A DNA stretch of 64,000 nucleotides. It comes from Morella rubra. Lineage: Eukaryota > Streptophyta > Magnoliopsida > Fagales > Myricaceae. The position numbers and the translations under genes are program-made. The DNA lies in assembly GCA_003952965.2 (NCBI GenBank), contig CM025850.1, forward strand, positions 6,498,125 to 6,562,124. The letters run 5' to 3'. Below, one piece after another: positions 44,784-57,675 of the stretch. The notes under the pieces were generated by a model. It searched no databases. It was given only the letters and a program-made list of their open reading frames with translations, and was not told the origin of the DNA. The stretch's first letter is position 1, and each line of letters opens with the position of its first letter.

Positions 44784-47700
44784 CACTACAACAAAAATTG
44801 GCTTTTGGGACAAAATTTCCATCCCAAAAAACTAAAATTTCGTCTCAAAATGGTTTCTGGAACAGAATCTGTCCATCGCCCCAACTATCCCAACAAGTCC
44901 ATTACAAAAGATCTTTTGGGACAATAATGGTGTTTCGTCCAAAAAGTACTTTTCCGGGACGAGAAAGTTTCTGTCCCAAAATCAAATTACCATTCGAACT
45001 GTTTAGAAAGGACAATTGAGTTTAAGTTCAAATGGGTTTCAACGAAAAATATAAATTCGTTAGAACAACAACCAAAATTTTATGATCGATATTTTGGATA
45101 CCGTTACAACACTGTAAACTGAACGTCTGTAACCATTCTTAATATTTTACATCGTTTCACTCGATAAACGTTCGGATGGTTTCGAACGTAAAGGTCAAAA
45201 CGTTGGGACATTTTATATCGTTCCAATGTATTTCATTAAATCCATTCGATACACGGATTCAACAATAAAAAAATAGATGTTTGAACATGTTATGAACGGG
45301 AAGGAGAAACGTTTAAATAGGGTTCAAACGTAAGGATGGCACGCTATATTTCGAACGCAATATCTAATGTTGGAACAGATTTTGTTTTATTTTTATAAAA
45401 AAATCCTAAAAAATTGCTAGAAAATTATTAAAATTTATTAACAAAATGGATTAAATACAATACGCAATAAAAAAAAAATCTACCTTGGCCTCTGTGTTTA
45501 TCCAACTCTGCGTGCATCCAACTTTTCCTAAATCAGAAATATTAATCAATATAACTCTTAAATAATTGATTTCATTAAGATATCATGTTATGAATCAAAA
45601 AAAAATAAATACTAAAAAATTGCTAGAAAATGTATAAACAATTAATCTATTCTCGCAATCTATTTTGTTTATCCAACTCTGTGATCTTACTCTAATCAAA
45701 TTTAATCAATATAACTTAAATAGTTGACAAAAATAATCATTAAAAAATAAAGCTTAATAAAAAATATATGTAACTTATTATACATCTACGATTCATTTTC
45801 AGTGTAGGTGATCTAAATCTACGTAGGAAAAGCTAAGGCTAAACAAGGCAAATGTAGGTAAATGACTATATCTAACATGTTTACACAGATTATATGTATT
45901 GTGATCTATTGAACATGTTCAAAAAGTTATTTTTATTGTTAGGAAAATTAAAAGTTTTACATTATATACAACAAAAACAAAAGCGTTCAAACACATTCAA
46001 ACTACCACAACAAACTCGAACGGTATCAATTTATTGTATAAATGTGATTGCATCCCTGTAAACGAACAATTTAGCACTTTCATTTGAACAAACACTTTTA
46101 CATTGTTCGAACGACACATAAAATCACAAATTTACCAAACCACAAACTCTCAATCAATCCCAAAAACATATTTTTTTACTCCTAAAACATGCATTCAACA
46201 CACCTAAACAAAGTATAAAACTAACTATAAGCATCGAAAGATCAATTTCATCCACAAATTCAAACCACAACAAAAAAATCTATACCTAAAAAACTTAGAA
46301 ATTGATTGATTAAATTGATAAATATTACCTCCAAAACACAAAGAAGCTTCATTTGAGTATTTTCCTACGACAATAAAACAAAAAATATAACATTTCAAAT
46401 AAGAAAAAATTTTGGCAAATTTGTGGTGTTTTGAGTGTGTGGGTGAAATGAGCTCTCACGGTCAATTCTATGGTATTTTAGTGCATGTTTTCCATTCAAA
46501 CTCTGATGTTTACGTTAGAATGGTTCACGAAAAAATGGGCAGCAAAAAAATCGCTTAAACTATCATTTGAACCCCTTTTTCATATGCTCGAACAATTAGT
46601 TTTCTATCTGAACAACATCGTTAGTTTTCACATACATTCTAACGATAATTGGAATTACGTTCGAACGCTTTATTGAAAACGAAACAACGTTGTTTTACTA
46701 CTTTTACAATTCGAACGGTAATTAATATGTTCGAACTTTTATGTGAGTAAATTAAATAAAACTTAAATAATATTTTTAGGACTATGGAAATATTTTTAGT
46801 ACTCACTTATGTATAAGTATAATAAACACATGCTAAGTATGATATATAGTATATGTATTAAGTGTTGGGTGTAAAGTGTTAAGTATTAAGTCTAGAAATT
46901 TTATTTGTACTTCACGATGTCAGGTGGAGCATGCGCCAAATTAAAGGCAGAGACTTCTATGTCATTGACGACTATACCAAATAGTGATACTCTCACGTCA
47001 TTAGTCGAAAGACCTCTTCATTTGGGAAAAGAACTACGGGCAGGAAAACAAGATAAGCCCCCGGTCGCCTTTGAATGCCAATGAAATTGACCATGATATC
47101 AGCGGAAATCCTAATACAAACTCCCCAGATGACAACCTCCCACTCGTCAGCGTCGGTGTCAATCTCCGTCAATGCAGTGTAAAACTCTTGGACCAGAAGT
47201 ACGTATGGCAGGCTGGTCCAAAGAGCATGCACTCCCAGTCATGGTGGATGAAGATCTGGTGGATAGTGCGGGCCTCAAAATATAAGTCACAGAAGTCTAT
47301 AGTGCAAACGGACCTCTCTACCACAACCCGGTGCTTAAACATAGGTGCCCTTCTCTCCTCCTCATAACTTCATTTGGAAGAGCTGGAAGCAACAAATTTG
47401 GAACCCTCGGCATATTCACCTAGTCTGCAAAAAAAATAAAAATGTTTAAATAGAAAAAAACAAGTTCGAACAGGATATCGTTCGAACATAACGTACAAAG
47501 TTCCAACGCAAGACATCGTATGGATAGAAAATTAATGTTCGAACGGAGATAAATAAAACATAGAACGAAATTTATGAAATCATCGAACAGAAAGTATTAA
47601 ACATCGAATGGAAAACAGTTCGAACGATGATACTTAAACGCACCATTTTAGCCAACATTTCGATGCGTGGTTAAATGGTGTGTTTCATATCTGATGTTCG

Positions 47701-48543
47701 AACAACAACAATGAATGTTGTTTGAACACGGTAACATAAAAATAAGATTGAGAGAATTTTGGTGAGGAGAGTTTGCGAAAGTGAGAGGAAATAGACGGTC
47801 GGGAGTATGATATAATACGAAGAACATTCGAACACGTTAGAACGACCATTTTAAAACGTTATAAACCGTTCGATACTGGTTGATTCGTAATCCCCACGTT
47901 CAATATTCGTTAAAACGATTAAGAAACCATGTTCGAACGGAATTAAAAATAATAATAACATTTATGATGACGAGAAATGCATTTATTGTGGTAGGTGAAA
48001 ACACTAGGTTCAAACACGTTCGAATGGTTTCTGTTTTTTCGAGACACCAAACGGTGTCCCAAAAAGCATTTATTGTTCGAACGTCTACTTTTAAGAACAA
48101 ACGATTTTGTTTAGGGTACCTAGATTTCTGTTTGAACATAAATGTTTCGTTCGAGCGCTTCTGAAACATGTTGTATATAGTTCAAACAGATATTTTAAAT
48201 ATCGAATGAAACAACTTTAACAGTGAATTGTCCCAAAAGGGTTTTTTTTGGGACTGAATTTCCAGTCCCAAAAATGCTGTCAATTTTTTGCGATGGTTCA
48301 TTTTCGTCCCAAAAACTTTTATATTTTTGGGAACAGATTTGTCCGTCTCTAATAAAAAAAAAAAATTGTGGCAAAAAAAATATTTTTGGGACGATCTGAA
48401 TTTCCATCCCAAAAACAAACTTTCATTTTTTTGGGGACGTAAATTAAATTTCGTCCCTAAATAGCACTTTTTGGGACGATTTTTTTTTTTTTTTTTTTTG
48501 CTTCTAAAAAAAAGGTCCCAAAAAGTGAAATTTGTTGTAGTTG
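44784..48543 (-). mobile_element. CACTA-like element T3
   Basis: The left end is CACTACAACAAAAATTGGC (44784). The right end, reversed, is CAACTACAACAAATTTCAC, one base off the CACTAC consensus. GGC precedes the left end and GGG/GGC follows the right end, consistent with a decayed 3-bp duplication in LOR flank. Both ends have GGGACGAAA / TCCCAAAAA repeats; TTCGAACG motifs are dense inside. It carries a transposon-protein fragment (46993-47419, -). Confidence 0.72.
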
Positions 48544-48640
48544 GGGCTTGTTTACGTGGCTTTAAATTGTTGGATTTGTTTGCCATCATACATTACTTCT
48601 TTCTATAGCTTGACAACAACATTGTATGTAGAGAAAGGGT
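45780..48640 (+). repeat. Left arm of second inverted duplication
   Basis: Mirrored by 48662-51522 with x + x' = 97302 in the core. The 79-residue frame at 46993-47232 is identical to the one at 50070-50309. The arm includes LOR flank plus most of T3. Confidence 0.88.
46993..47419 (-). pseudogene. T3 transposon-protein fragment (Transposase_32-like)
   Basis: Mirror of 49883-50309. From MPRGSKFVASRLFQMK a stop follows; then MFKHRVVVERSVCTIDFCDL, IHHDWECMLFG, LVQEFYTALTEIDTDADEWE and IRISADIMVNFIGI in alternating frames. The order RVV-ER..W..L..LV-EFY..V-I-G--I fits the plant transposon-protein family. At least two frameshifts, so no product. Confidence 0.55.
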
Positions 48641-48661
48641 ATCTATGGAGTTTATGTTGGA

Positions 48662-51522
48662 TTTACCTTTTCTCTACATACAATTGTTTGTTGTCAAGGC
48701 TAATAGAAGAAGTAATGTGTTGATGATGGCAAATGCCAACAATTAAATCGCCAGGTTAAACAACGCCCACTACAACAAATTTCACTTTTTGGGACCTTTT
48801 TTTTAGAAGCAAAAAAAAAATCGTCCAAAAAGTGCTATTTAGGGACGAAATTTAATTTACGTCCCCAAATGAAAAGTGGTTGTTTTTGGGATGGAAATTC
48901 AGATCGTCCCAAAAATATTTTTTTTGCCACAAATTTTTTTTTTTTATTAGAGACGGACAAATCTGTTCCCAAAAATATAAAAGTTTTTTGGGACGAAAAT
49001 GAACCATCGCAAAAAATTTGACAGCATTTTTGGGACTGAAAATTCAGTCCCAAAAAAAAACCCTTTTAGGACATATTCATTTGTTAAAGTTGTTTCATTC
49101 GATATTTAAAATATCTGTTTGAACTATACATACATGTTTCAGAAGCGCTCGAACGAACATTTATGTTCAAACAGAAATCTAGGTACCCTAAACAAAATCG
49201 TTTGTTCTTAAAAGTAGACGTTCGAACAATAAATGCTTTTTGGGACACCGTTTGGTGTCTCGAAAAAACAGAAACCATTCGAACGTGTTTGAACCTAGTG
49301 TTTTCACCTACCACAATAAATGAACATCCCGTCATTATAAATTTTATTATTTTTAATTCCGTTCGAACATGGTTCTTAATCCGTTTTAACGAATATTGAA
49401 CGTGGGGATTACGAATCAACCAGTATCGAACGGTTTATAACGTTTTAAAATGGTCGTTCTAACGTGTTCGAATGTTCTTCGTATTATATCATACTCCCGA
49501 CCGTCTATTTCCTTCACTTTCGCAAACTCTCCTCACCAAAATTCTCTCAATCTTATTTTTGTTTTACCGTGTTTCAAAAACTTCATTGTTGTTGTTCGAA
49601 CATCAGATATGAAACACACCATTTAACCACGCATCGAAATGTTGGCTAAATGGTGCGTTTAAGTATCATCGTTCGAACTGTTTTCCATTCGATGTTTAAT
49701 ACTTTCTGTTCGATGATTTCATAAATTTCGTTCTATGTTTTATTTATCTCCGTTCGAACATTAATTTTCTATCCATACGATGTCTTGCGTTGGAACTTTG
49801 TACGTTATGTTCGAACGATATCCTGTTCGAACTTGTTTTTTTCTATTTAAACATTTTTATTTTTTTTGCAGACTAGGTGAATATGCCGAGGGGTTCCAAA
49901 TTTGTTGCTTCCAGGCTCTTCCAAATGAAGTTATAAGCAAGAAGGAGAGAAGGGCACCTATGTTTAAGCACCGGGTTGTGGTAGAGAGGTCCGTTTGCAC
50001 TATAGACTTCTGTGACTTATATTTTGAGGCCCGCACTATCCACCAGATCTTCATCCACCATGACTGGGAGTGCATGCTCTTTGGACCAGCCTGCCATACG
50101 TACTTCTGGTCCAAGAGTTTTACACTGCATTGACGGAGATTGACACCGACGCTGACGAGTGGGAGGTTGTCATCTGGGGAGTTTGTATTAGGATTTCCGC
50201 TGATATCATGGTCAATTTCATTGGCATTCAAAGGCGACCGGGGGCTTATCTTGTTTTCCTGCCCGTAGTTCTTTTCCCAAATGAAGAGGTCTTTCGACTA
50301 ATGACGTGAGAGTATCACTATTTGGTATAGTCGTCAATGACATAGAAGTCTCTGCCTTTAATTTGGCGCATGCTCCACCTGACATCGTGAAGTACAAATA
50401 AAATTTCTATACTTAATACTTAACACTTTACACTCCAACACTTAATACATATACTATATATCATACTTACGTAGATAAATATGGTGTGTTAATTATTATC
50501 TTATACATAAGTGAGTACTAAAAATATTTCCATAGTCCTAAAAATATTATTTAAGTTTTATTTAATTTACTCACATAAAAGTTCGAACATATTAATTACC
50601 GTTCGAATTGTAAAAGTAGTAAAACAACGTTGTTTCGTTTTCAATAAAGCGTTCGAATGTAATTCCAATTATCGTTAGAATGTATGTGAAAACTAACGAT
50701 GTTGTTCAGATAGAAAACTAATTGTTCGAGCATATGAAAAAGGGGTTCAAATGATAGTTTAAGCGCATTTTTTTGCTGCCCATTTTTTTGTGAACCATTC
50801 TAACGTAAACATCAGAGTTTGAATGGAAAACATGCACTAAAATACCATAGAATTGACCGTGAGAGCTCATTTCACCCACACACTCAAAACACCACAAATT
50901 TGCCAAATTTTTTCTTATTTTGAAAGTGTTTTTTTTTGTCTTATTGTTGTAGGAAAAAACTCAAATGAAGCTTCTTTGTGTTTTGGAGGTACTATTTATC
51001 AATTTAATCAATCAATTTCTAAGTTTTTTAGGTATAGATTTTTGTTGTTGTGGTTTGAATTTGTGGATGAAATTGATCTTTCGATGCTTATAGTTAGTTT
51101 TATACTTTGTTTAGGTGTGTTGAATGCATGTTTTAGGAGTAAAAAAATATGTTTTTGGGATTTGATTGAGAGTTTGTGGTTTGGTAAATTTGTGATATTT
51201 TATGTGTCATTCGAACAATGTAAAAGTGTTTGTTCAAATGAAAGTGCTAAATTGTTCGTTTACAGGGATGCAATCACATTTATACAATAAATTGATACCG
51301 TTCGAGTTTGTTGTGGTAGTTTGAATGTGTTTGAAACGCTTTTGTTTTTGTTGTATATAATGTAAAACTTTTTAATTTTCTAACAATAAATAACTTTTGA
51401 ACATGTTCAATAGATCACAATACGTATTGTGTGTAATGTTTAGATATAGTCTTTACCACATTTGCTCTTGTGTTGGAGCTTAGCTTTTCCTACGTAGATT
51501 TAGATTTTACTACTGAAATGGA
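48662..51522 (-). repeat. Right arm of second inverted duplication
   Basis: Reverse complement of 45780-48640. The centre, near 48651, is a tight hairpin in LOR flank: GTATGTAGAGAAAGG and CCTTTTCTCTACATAC separated by about 30 bp. Confidence 0.88.
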
Positions 51523-51600
51523 ATAGAGTAGATTATATGATTAAGTTAACATATATTTTTTATTAAGGCTTTGATTTTTTTAAGTGTTATTAATTGTGGT
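48768..51600 (+). mobile_element. CACTA-like element T4, left part
   Basis: Starts CACTACAACAAATTTCAC after GCC. Its content mirrors T3 up to about 51522. The far end is not seen before the gap. 51600-52320 has no counterpart in T3 and no recognised feature. Confidence 0.68.
49883..50309 (+). pseudogene. T4 transposon-protein fragment (Transposase_32-like)
   Basis: ATG at 49883 follows a TTTTTTTGCAG splice-acceptor-like site. It encodes MPRGSKFVASRLFQMK-stop, then, shifted, MFKHRVVVERSVCTIDFCDL and HHDWECMLFGPACHTYF, then, shifted again, LVQEFYTALTEIDTDADEWE to FRLMT-stop. The third piece shares DEWEV..I.G..IRIS with T1. Helps define the family although no copy here is functional. Confidence 0.55.
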
Positions 51601-52320
51601 TCTCGTTGATTGTATGAGTGTAGTGATTGATGTAAGATGTGTGATGTTCGGTGAATTTAGATATAAGGAGTGTTGATGCAAGTAAGAGTTGGGATAAACT
51701 CAGAGAGGCGAAGTATGATTATTGTTTTTTTTATTGGCGTGTTTGTAGGTTGTTGTTTTCGAATAGGTTGTGATGTATGTAGTTTAATTGTAATTTGTGG
51801 ATTATGTAGTGAGGTGTGGTGTTGTAAATAATTGTTCGTAGAAAGGTTTTTTTAGGTGATTTTTTTATTAAATTTGAAACAGATGGATGATCTGGGTTTC
51901 AAGACAGTTGAGATTGTGGCGTTCGGGAGGAATTCATGGCCAGTCTTGCGTTTGACCCCTATTTAATGTGTGGTCTGCCTTTCGCGTTCATAATGGTGTT
52001 CAAACTTATTTGTTTTTAGATTGGATGGATCCGTTATGAATGGATTTATTAGTGAAATTCATGAGTATTTTAAAGTGTTATATTTGAGTTAAATTTTGAT
52101 GTTAGGTAAGAAGGTTGGATCACGAGATTGGATAGACTGAGATGGCGCAAGGGTTAGTTTTTGTTTTAGTTGGCGGTTTGTTGATTATTGTGTTTCTGAA
52201 TTTGTGGATTAAGTTGTGCGTATATTGTGTAATTTGGTTATAAGAGGTGTTTTGAAGAGTAGGTGTTTCTAGGCGAGATTTTTTTAGGGATGTTGTGTTT
52301 ATTTAAGAATTAGTGAGGGA

Positions 52321-53320
52321 NNNNNNNNNNNNNNNNNNNNNNNNNNNNNNNNNNNNNNNNNNNNNNNNNNNNNNNNNNNNNNNNNNNNNNNNNNNNNNNN
52401 NNNNNNNNNNNNNNNNNNNNNNNNNNNNNNNNNNNNNNNNNNNNNNNNNNNNNNNNNNNNNNNNNNNNNNNNNNNNNNNNNNNNNNNNNNNNNNNNNNNN
52501 NNNNNNNNNNNNNNNNNNNNNNNNNNNNNNNNNNNNNNNNNNNNNNNNNNNNNNNNNNNNNNNNNNNNNNNNNNNNNNNNNNNNNNNNNNNNNNNNNNNN
52601 NNNNNNNNNNNNNNNNNNNNNNNNNNNNNNNNNNNNNNNNNNNNNNNNNNNNNNNNNNNNNNNNNNNNNNNNNNNNNNNNNNNNNNNNNNNNNNNNNNNN
52701 NNNNNNNNNNNNNNNNNNNNNNNNNNNNNNNNNNNNNNNNNNNNNNNNNNNNNNNNNNNNNNNNNNNNNNNNNNNNNNNNNNNNNNNNNNNNNNNNNNNN
52801 NNNNNNNNNNNNNNNNNNNNNNNNNNNNNNNNNNNNNNNNNNNNNNNNNNNNNNNNNNNNNNNNNNNNNNNNNNNNNNNNNNNNNNNNNNNNNNNNNNNN
52901 NNNNNNNNNNNNNNNNNNNNNNNNNNNNNNNNNNNNNNNNNNNNNNNNNNNNNNNNNNNNNNNNNNNNNNNNNNNNNNNNNNNNNNNNNNNNNNNNNNNN
53001 NNNNNNNNNNNNNNNNNNNNNNNNNNNNNNNNNNNNNNNNNNNNNNNNNNNNNNNNNNNNNNNNNNNNNNNNNNNNNNNNNNNNNNNNNNNNNNNNNNNN
53101 NNNNNNNNNNNNNNNNNNNNNNNNNNNNNNNNNNNNNNNNNNNNNNNNNNNNNNNNNNNNNNNNNNNNNNNNNNNNNNNNNNNNNNNNNNNNNNNNNNNN
53201 NNNNNNNNNNNNNNNNNNNNNNNNNNNNNNNNNNNNNNNNNNNNNNNNNNNNNNNNNNNNNNNNNNNNNNNNNNNNNNNNNNNNNNNNNNNNNNNNNNNN
53301 NNNNNNNNNNNNNNNNNNNN
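52321..53320. other. Assembly gap (1000 N)
   Basis: Exactly 1000 N, an estimated or fixed gap size. Any reading frame through it is artificial. The sequence at its right edge is one arm of an inverted repeat. Confidence 0.99.
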
Positions 53321-53680
53321 ATTTCTCAAAGGGGCCTATATGGGCCAAACTATAAAATACTTCCTATTCATTCTTCAAAATCCTCTTGCATCTAACCATT
53401 ATAATCTCTTATCTAGCTTATGAATAGCCTAATGAAAGGTTTTAGATCACTACATATCACATTGCTAACCTAAAATCATCAAAATACCAATAATGTCATT
53501 AACACATAAACTACCCTTACCTCTCCTGAACTTTCTTGGTTTCTTGATGAGCTTTATGGATTATAAAACCTACATAGAGCTGTTAGAATTAAAATCATCA
53601 AAATAACTTCAAGGATAACAAAGCTCAAGAGAATCTCAACCTTTACCAATTTTCTTTCTAAAATTCGAATTTTTTTGTCC
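53321..53680 (-). repeat. Inverted repeat arm beside the gap
   Basis: Reverse complement, with mismatches, of 54775-55140. Shared words: ATTTCTCAAAGGGGCCTATA against TATAGCCCCTTTGATGGA, and AAAATCATCAAAATAACTTC against GAAGTTATTTTGATGGTTTT. The match runs into the gap. Confidence 0.75.
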
Positions 53681-54774
53681 AGTTTTATTGTTTTTAGAAG
53701 AAATAGAAGATAGGCTGGAATTTGTTAGTTTCACAGGTATTATAGCTATAACAGAAGTTATTCTACGTGATTCAGATACATATATTATTGACTCCCAAGA
53801 TTTGTGTATTTTCAAGAGAGAGAATATAATACCTCGACCCTCTAAATATTCTTACTTATCCTAATTTTCTTAATAGTTATAATAAATAGTAATATAAATA
53901 CTATTTTCGGATTTAATTATTTTATTAGTTTATTAAAATAGGAAAAATCCCTAAAAATAGTTTTACATATCCAAAAATTATGAGAAAAATATCCCTTTCT
54001 TGTAGTTTCTTGTTTTTTTAAGTTCATTAATTTAATTACATTACTTATTTACTCATTTCTTTAGTATCTTGAAATTTTTTAAATATTATATTTTATTGCT
54101 TAAGATATACTAAATATCCTTATATGCTTGTTTTAGCCTAATTTCTTCTAAAACCTTATTTTTCTTCAATATTTTTGCTTGCTTTGTTTTAGTCCCTTAA
54201 TTTCCAAGTCAATAGGACCTACCCTAGGTATGTTGTGCACCCTATAGATAATTTTCTATAATTTTTGCAAGAAATAGTGTTTTTGGGCTTGGATAATAGG
54301 ATGTATTGTCTTTGGGCTTAGAAACCACTTGTATTTGGGCCCCCAATCACCCTATTCGGCCCAGCCCACCTCTCGGCCCATGTCACCACCTCCTTTGACT
54401 CTCAAAGCCGGTCAAAGCCATGGAATTGCATTGCAATCATTACCAATCATTTAATTCATGCAAAACCACCTTCCATTTGTCATTTGATGAGTTGCTGCGG
54501 CCCATCTTCACCATTGCAGCCTCAAGCCTTGTCTAGATCTCCTAATCTAGCAGTAGACATGATGACTGGGTCTCTAACCCCTAGCATAGTTAGTTCTAAC
54601 CCTAGGTGTTAACCATGGTCAAGGAGGGTATAAATAGAGAGCTTGTGAAGGGTTCTCTTCACTCAGCTCATTCGGTTATTCCATAGAGAGAGGGAGAGTT
54701 AGAGAGAGCTGGAGAAGAAGTAGAAGAAAGGAGAGGAGGAAGGGAGCTAGCCGAATTTCTCTAGGAGGGAAAAA
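53681..54774. other. Spacer between the inverted repeat arms; LTR-like promoter region
   Basis: Contains TATAAATAG at 54629-54637 followed by an A/G-rich leader (AGAGAGAGGGAGAGTTAGAG), as in retrotransposon LTRs. Also GGGCCCCCAATC and CGGCCCAGCCC blocks near 54340. No coding domain. Confidence 0.4.
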
Positions 54775-55140
54775 GAGAGGAAATTTTGAAGGTTGAGGTT
54801 CTCTTGAAGAAAATTTTGTAAAGGTTGAGGTTCTCTTGAGCTTTGCAATCTTTGAAGTTATTTTGATGGTTTTAATTCTAACAGCAAGCTTTATGTAGGT
54901 TTTATAATCTTTCAAGATCACCAAAGACCAAAAGAGATCAAGAGAGGTAAGGGTAGTTTTTATCATGTTAATGGCATCTTGATGATTTTAGGCTAGCAAT
55001 ATGTCATATAGTGATCTAAAACCTTTCCATTAGGATATTCATGAGTTAGATAAGGATTATGATGGTTAGATGCAAGAGGATTTTGAAGATTAGAAGATAT
55101 TGTGAAGATTAGGTCATATAGCCCCTTTGATGGATTTTAA
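54775..55140 (+). repeat. Inverted repeat arm, right
   Basis: Partner of 53321-53680. It follows the A/G-rich leader and may be retrotransposon LTR or 5' untranslated sequence present in two orientations. Confidence 0.75.
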
Positions 55141-56300
55141 TGTGAATTTTGTGTAATTATCTTGCATGGCATGATTTCTGGATGATTGATGGTATTAGAA
55201 ACATATAGGATAGGTTTCATGCAATGATTTACGTGGAAAAGAGAGATATAGTTAATTAGGTTAAACCTAGTCTAGTTTTGCTTTGTTTATGATAACAGTG
55301 AACTTTGTGATTTATGTTATATAGTTTACCATTGATTGATCTCAAATTTTGAGGTATTAGACTAAACACCATTAGGAACCTCCAGTTAAAATTTCGAGTA
55401 ATTTGGTGATAGGATGAATAAGTTATGAATTTTTGAAGTTATAGTCAAATACTAAGTTTTTCACAAAAACCGGTTTGTTTATCGGCTATACAAATTGGAC
55501 TTATTTTCTAGCACTTGTACTGTTCTTGTGGGCTGAAATACTTGTGATTTGGCTAAGTCATGGGCTTTGTAAGTGGAGCCCAATGATAGGTGGTCCCCTT
55601 TTGAACCCAAAAAGCTTAGTTTTAGATAGCCATAGGCTTTGAGCCTCATTTCCTTATTTTGAACTGGCCCAAGTTCAAGTTTTCTTTTGAATAATGAATT
55701 AGTAAACTTAGTGAAATGGACTTATGTTTGATTTAATGAAAGTTTTAAGTGTAATTGCTTGCTGATTTGACTAAGTATTTTAGTTTGACTTAATGATATT
55801 TATTTTGGAAATAAATAGAAGATATGGATGTGATATAATTGCTAAGTCTTTTATAAAGAAAATTTATTATGAAAATGAAATTATCTTATGACATGTTTAC
55901 ATGTAATGTTTTTCATTTCACATGATTAAAGGTAAGGACATATTTTTGTGAAAATATGCATCAAAGTTTTAGTTATGATGTTTGCATTGCATTCGCATCA
56001 ATGATGGTAAGGACATGGCATTTCCATTAATGAATAAAGGATATGACATTTGTTGGCTTTTGTTCACAATCGATATTTTTTATGATTTCAATAAATGGAT
56101 TAATTTTACAAAATGGACTTCTTCAAAGACAAAGACATTTTTTATCAAAGAGCCAAAGACTAGAAGATTGAAGATCAAGAGATGCAAGGAGCTCAAAAGT
56201 AGAAGATTCAAGACCTTAGGGTATAACCTTGTAACTCTTAGTTTCACTTTTAATAAAAATTGAATCGTACACTTGTATATCTTTCAAAACGTGCATAAAC
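55141..56300. other. Probable retrotransposon debris, no domain found
   Basis: AT-rich with GGGCTTTG/GGCCCAAG-type words as in neighbouring LTR material. A 93-codon frame (55982-56263) is lysine/isoleucine rich with no known motif. Confidence 0.3.
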
Positions 56301-57170
56301 CGTTTTACCTTTTGTTTGAAAAATCAAATGTTTTTTTTAATGGTTTTCAAAACACCCCAATCAACTCCAAAACCTTTATATACTTATGGGAAGTTAGTCC
56401 AAAATTGGGTGTTTTCAAATATGGTCAAAATCATGGTTTTAAATGAACTAGATCATGTGCTTAAGTTGGAGAGGTCGACGGTTCACTGGTCTGTTCGGTC
56501 AGGTCGACCGGTTGTTTTGAAATAGATCTGTTGAAGTTCTGACAATATGACCATTGGGTAACGGTAACCCTGAAGCGGTCGACCGGTACAACGGTAAAAT
56601 TCATGACGGCTATAAACGGCTAGTTTTCATATGTGGCCTATATAAAGACCTTCCTAAGGTCTCAAAAAATAAAGAACGACCATATATCATTTTCATAGCT
56701 TGAGAAAAATCTAAAACCTTCTTATAGTCGTATAGATTTCGGATATCATTCACTACACAATCTTCTAAATTCTTATTAGCCAAACATCACTTGTGTGTCA
56801 TCTGGTTTCAATGATAAATACAAAAAGGAGTTTAGATTTTATTGATTACTAACTTTAGCATATTCTCTATATATCTCACCGCAAAGAGTTTTTATTTCTT
56901 TTGAGTAAAGAATTTACTTCCCATAAGTCTTATCCTAATTCATTGAAGAGGTTGAGAGTAGTGTGAGTATGGCGCTTGTTGTTAGTTGGAATATTCTATC
57001 TTAAGAGACATTGATAGCTTTTAATCAGTTATCGAGATACAATAAAGGTCTAACAAGACGGTTGGTTTTAGTGATGTTGTGAGTGGTTTTGAAAGATATG
57101 CCAGTGTGATTCATAATCCTTGTAAAAAGTGAAACAAAAGACACTATTGTATGAGGGTTTTTCATCACCC
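56300..57170 (+). mobile_element. copia-type LTR remnant with GGTCGACCGGT motifs
   Basis: GGTCGACCGG-type palindromes near 56512 and 56578, a GTGGCCTATATAAAGACC TATA context at about 56633, and overall style fit a copia LTR. Ends not defined. Confidence 0.4.
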
Positions 57171-57675
57171 TACCCAGCAACTAGGATACATGTCGTAAGA
57201 CTGTGTATCACTATTTTTGGAAGAGATAGTTGCGCTTAGACAATCTTCTTCGAATTCATGTGCTTTCTCCTTGCGCAAGTATCTATTGGCTCTGTGTAGC
57301 TTCATAAGAGAGAGAGCTGTGTCTTTGAATAATGTTCGTTTTATAAAGCTTTGATGTTCATTTATTGAAATCATCAAAATCTCGATTGTGGACAAAAGCC
57401 AACAGTTAGCCATCTATACCTCAATTGTAATTATATGATTGTGTATTGATCTATCCTATACCGTGACCTCCTTATATATATTACATTTATTTGATATATG
57501 TTAACTATATATATATTTTACGTATTGCTCTGATCATTTGATAGACTTATGTGCTAATATTTAAGTCCTTTGTATCATTTTTGGCATAGAATACACGATC
57601 AATCATTGACAAGGTATGCGTTTATACATAAATTATATGAGCTCGTGATATAAGGTCTTCGCGAGAAAGCCACAG

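Noticed and set aside
48182..48589. A 135-codon lysine/phenylalanine-rich reverse frame
   Set aside because: It runs through TCCCAAAAA-type subterminal transposon repeats; low complexity, no domain.
52299..53395. Reading frames of 339-360 codons across the N run
   Set aside because: They consist of unknown bases and are an artefact of the gap.
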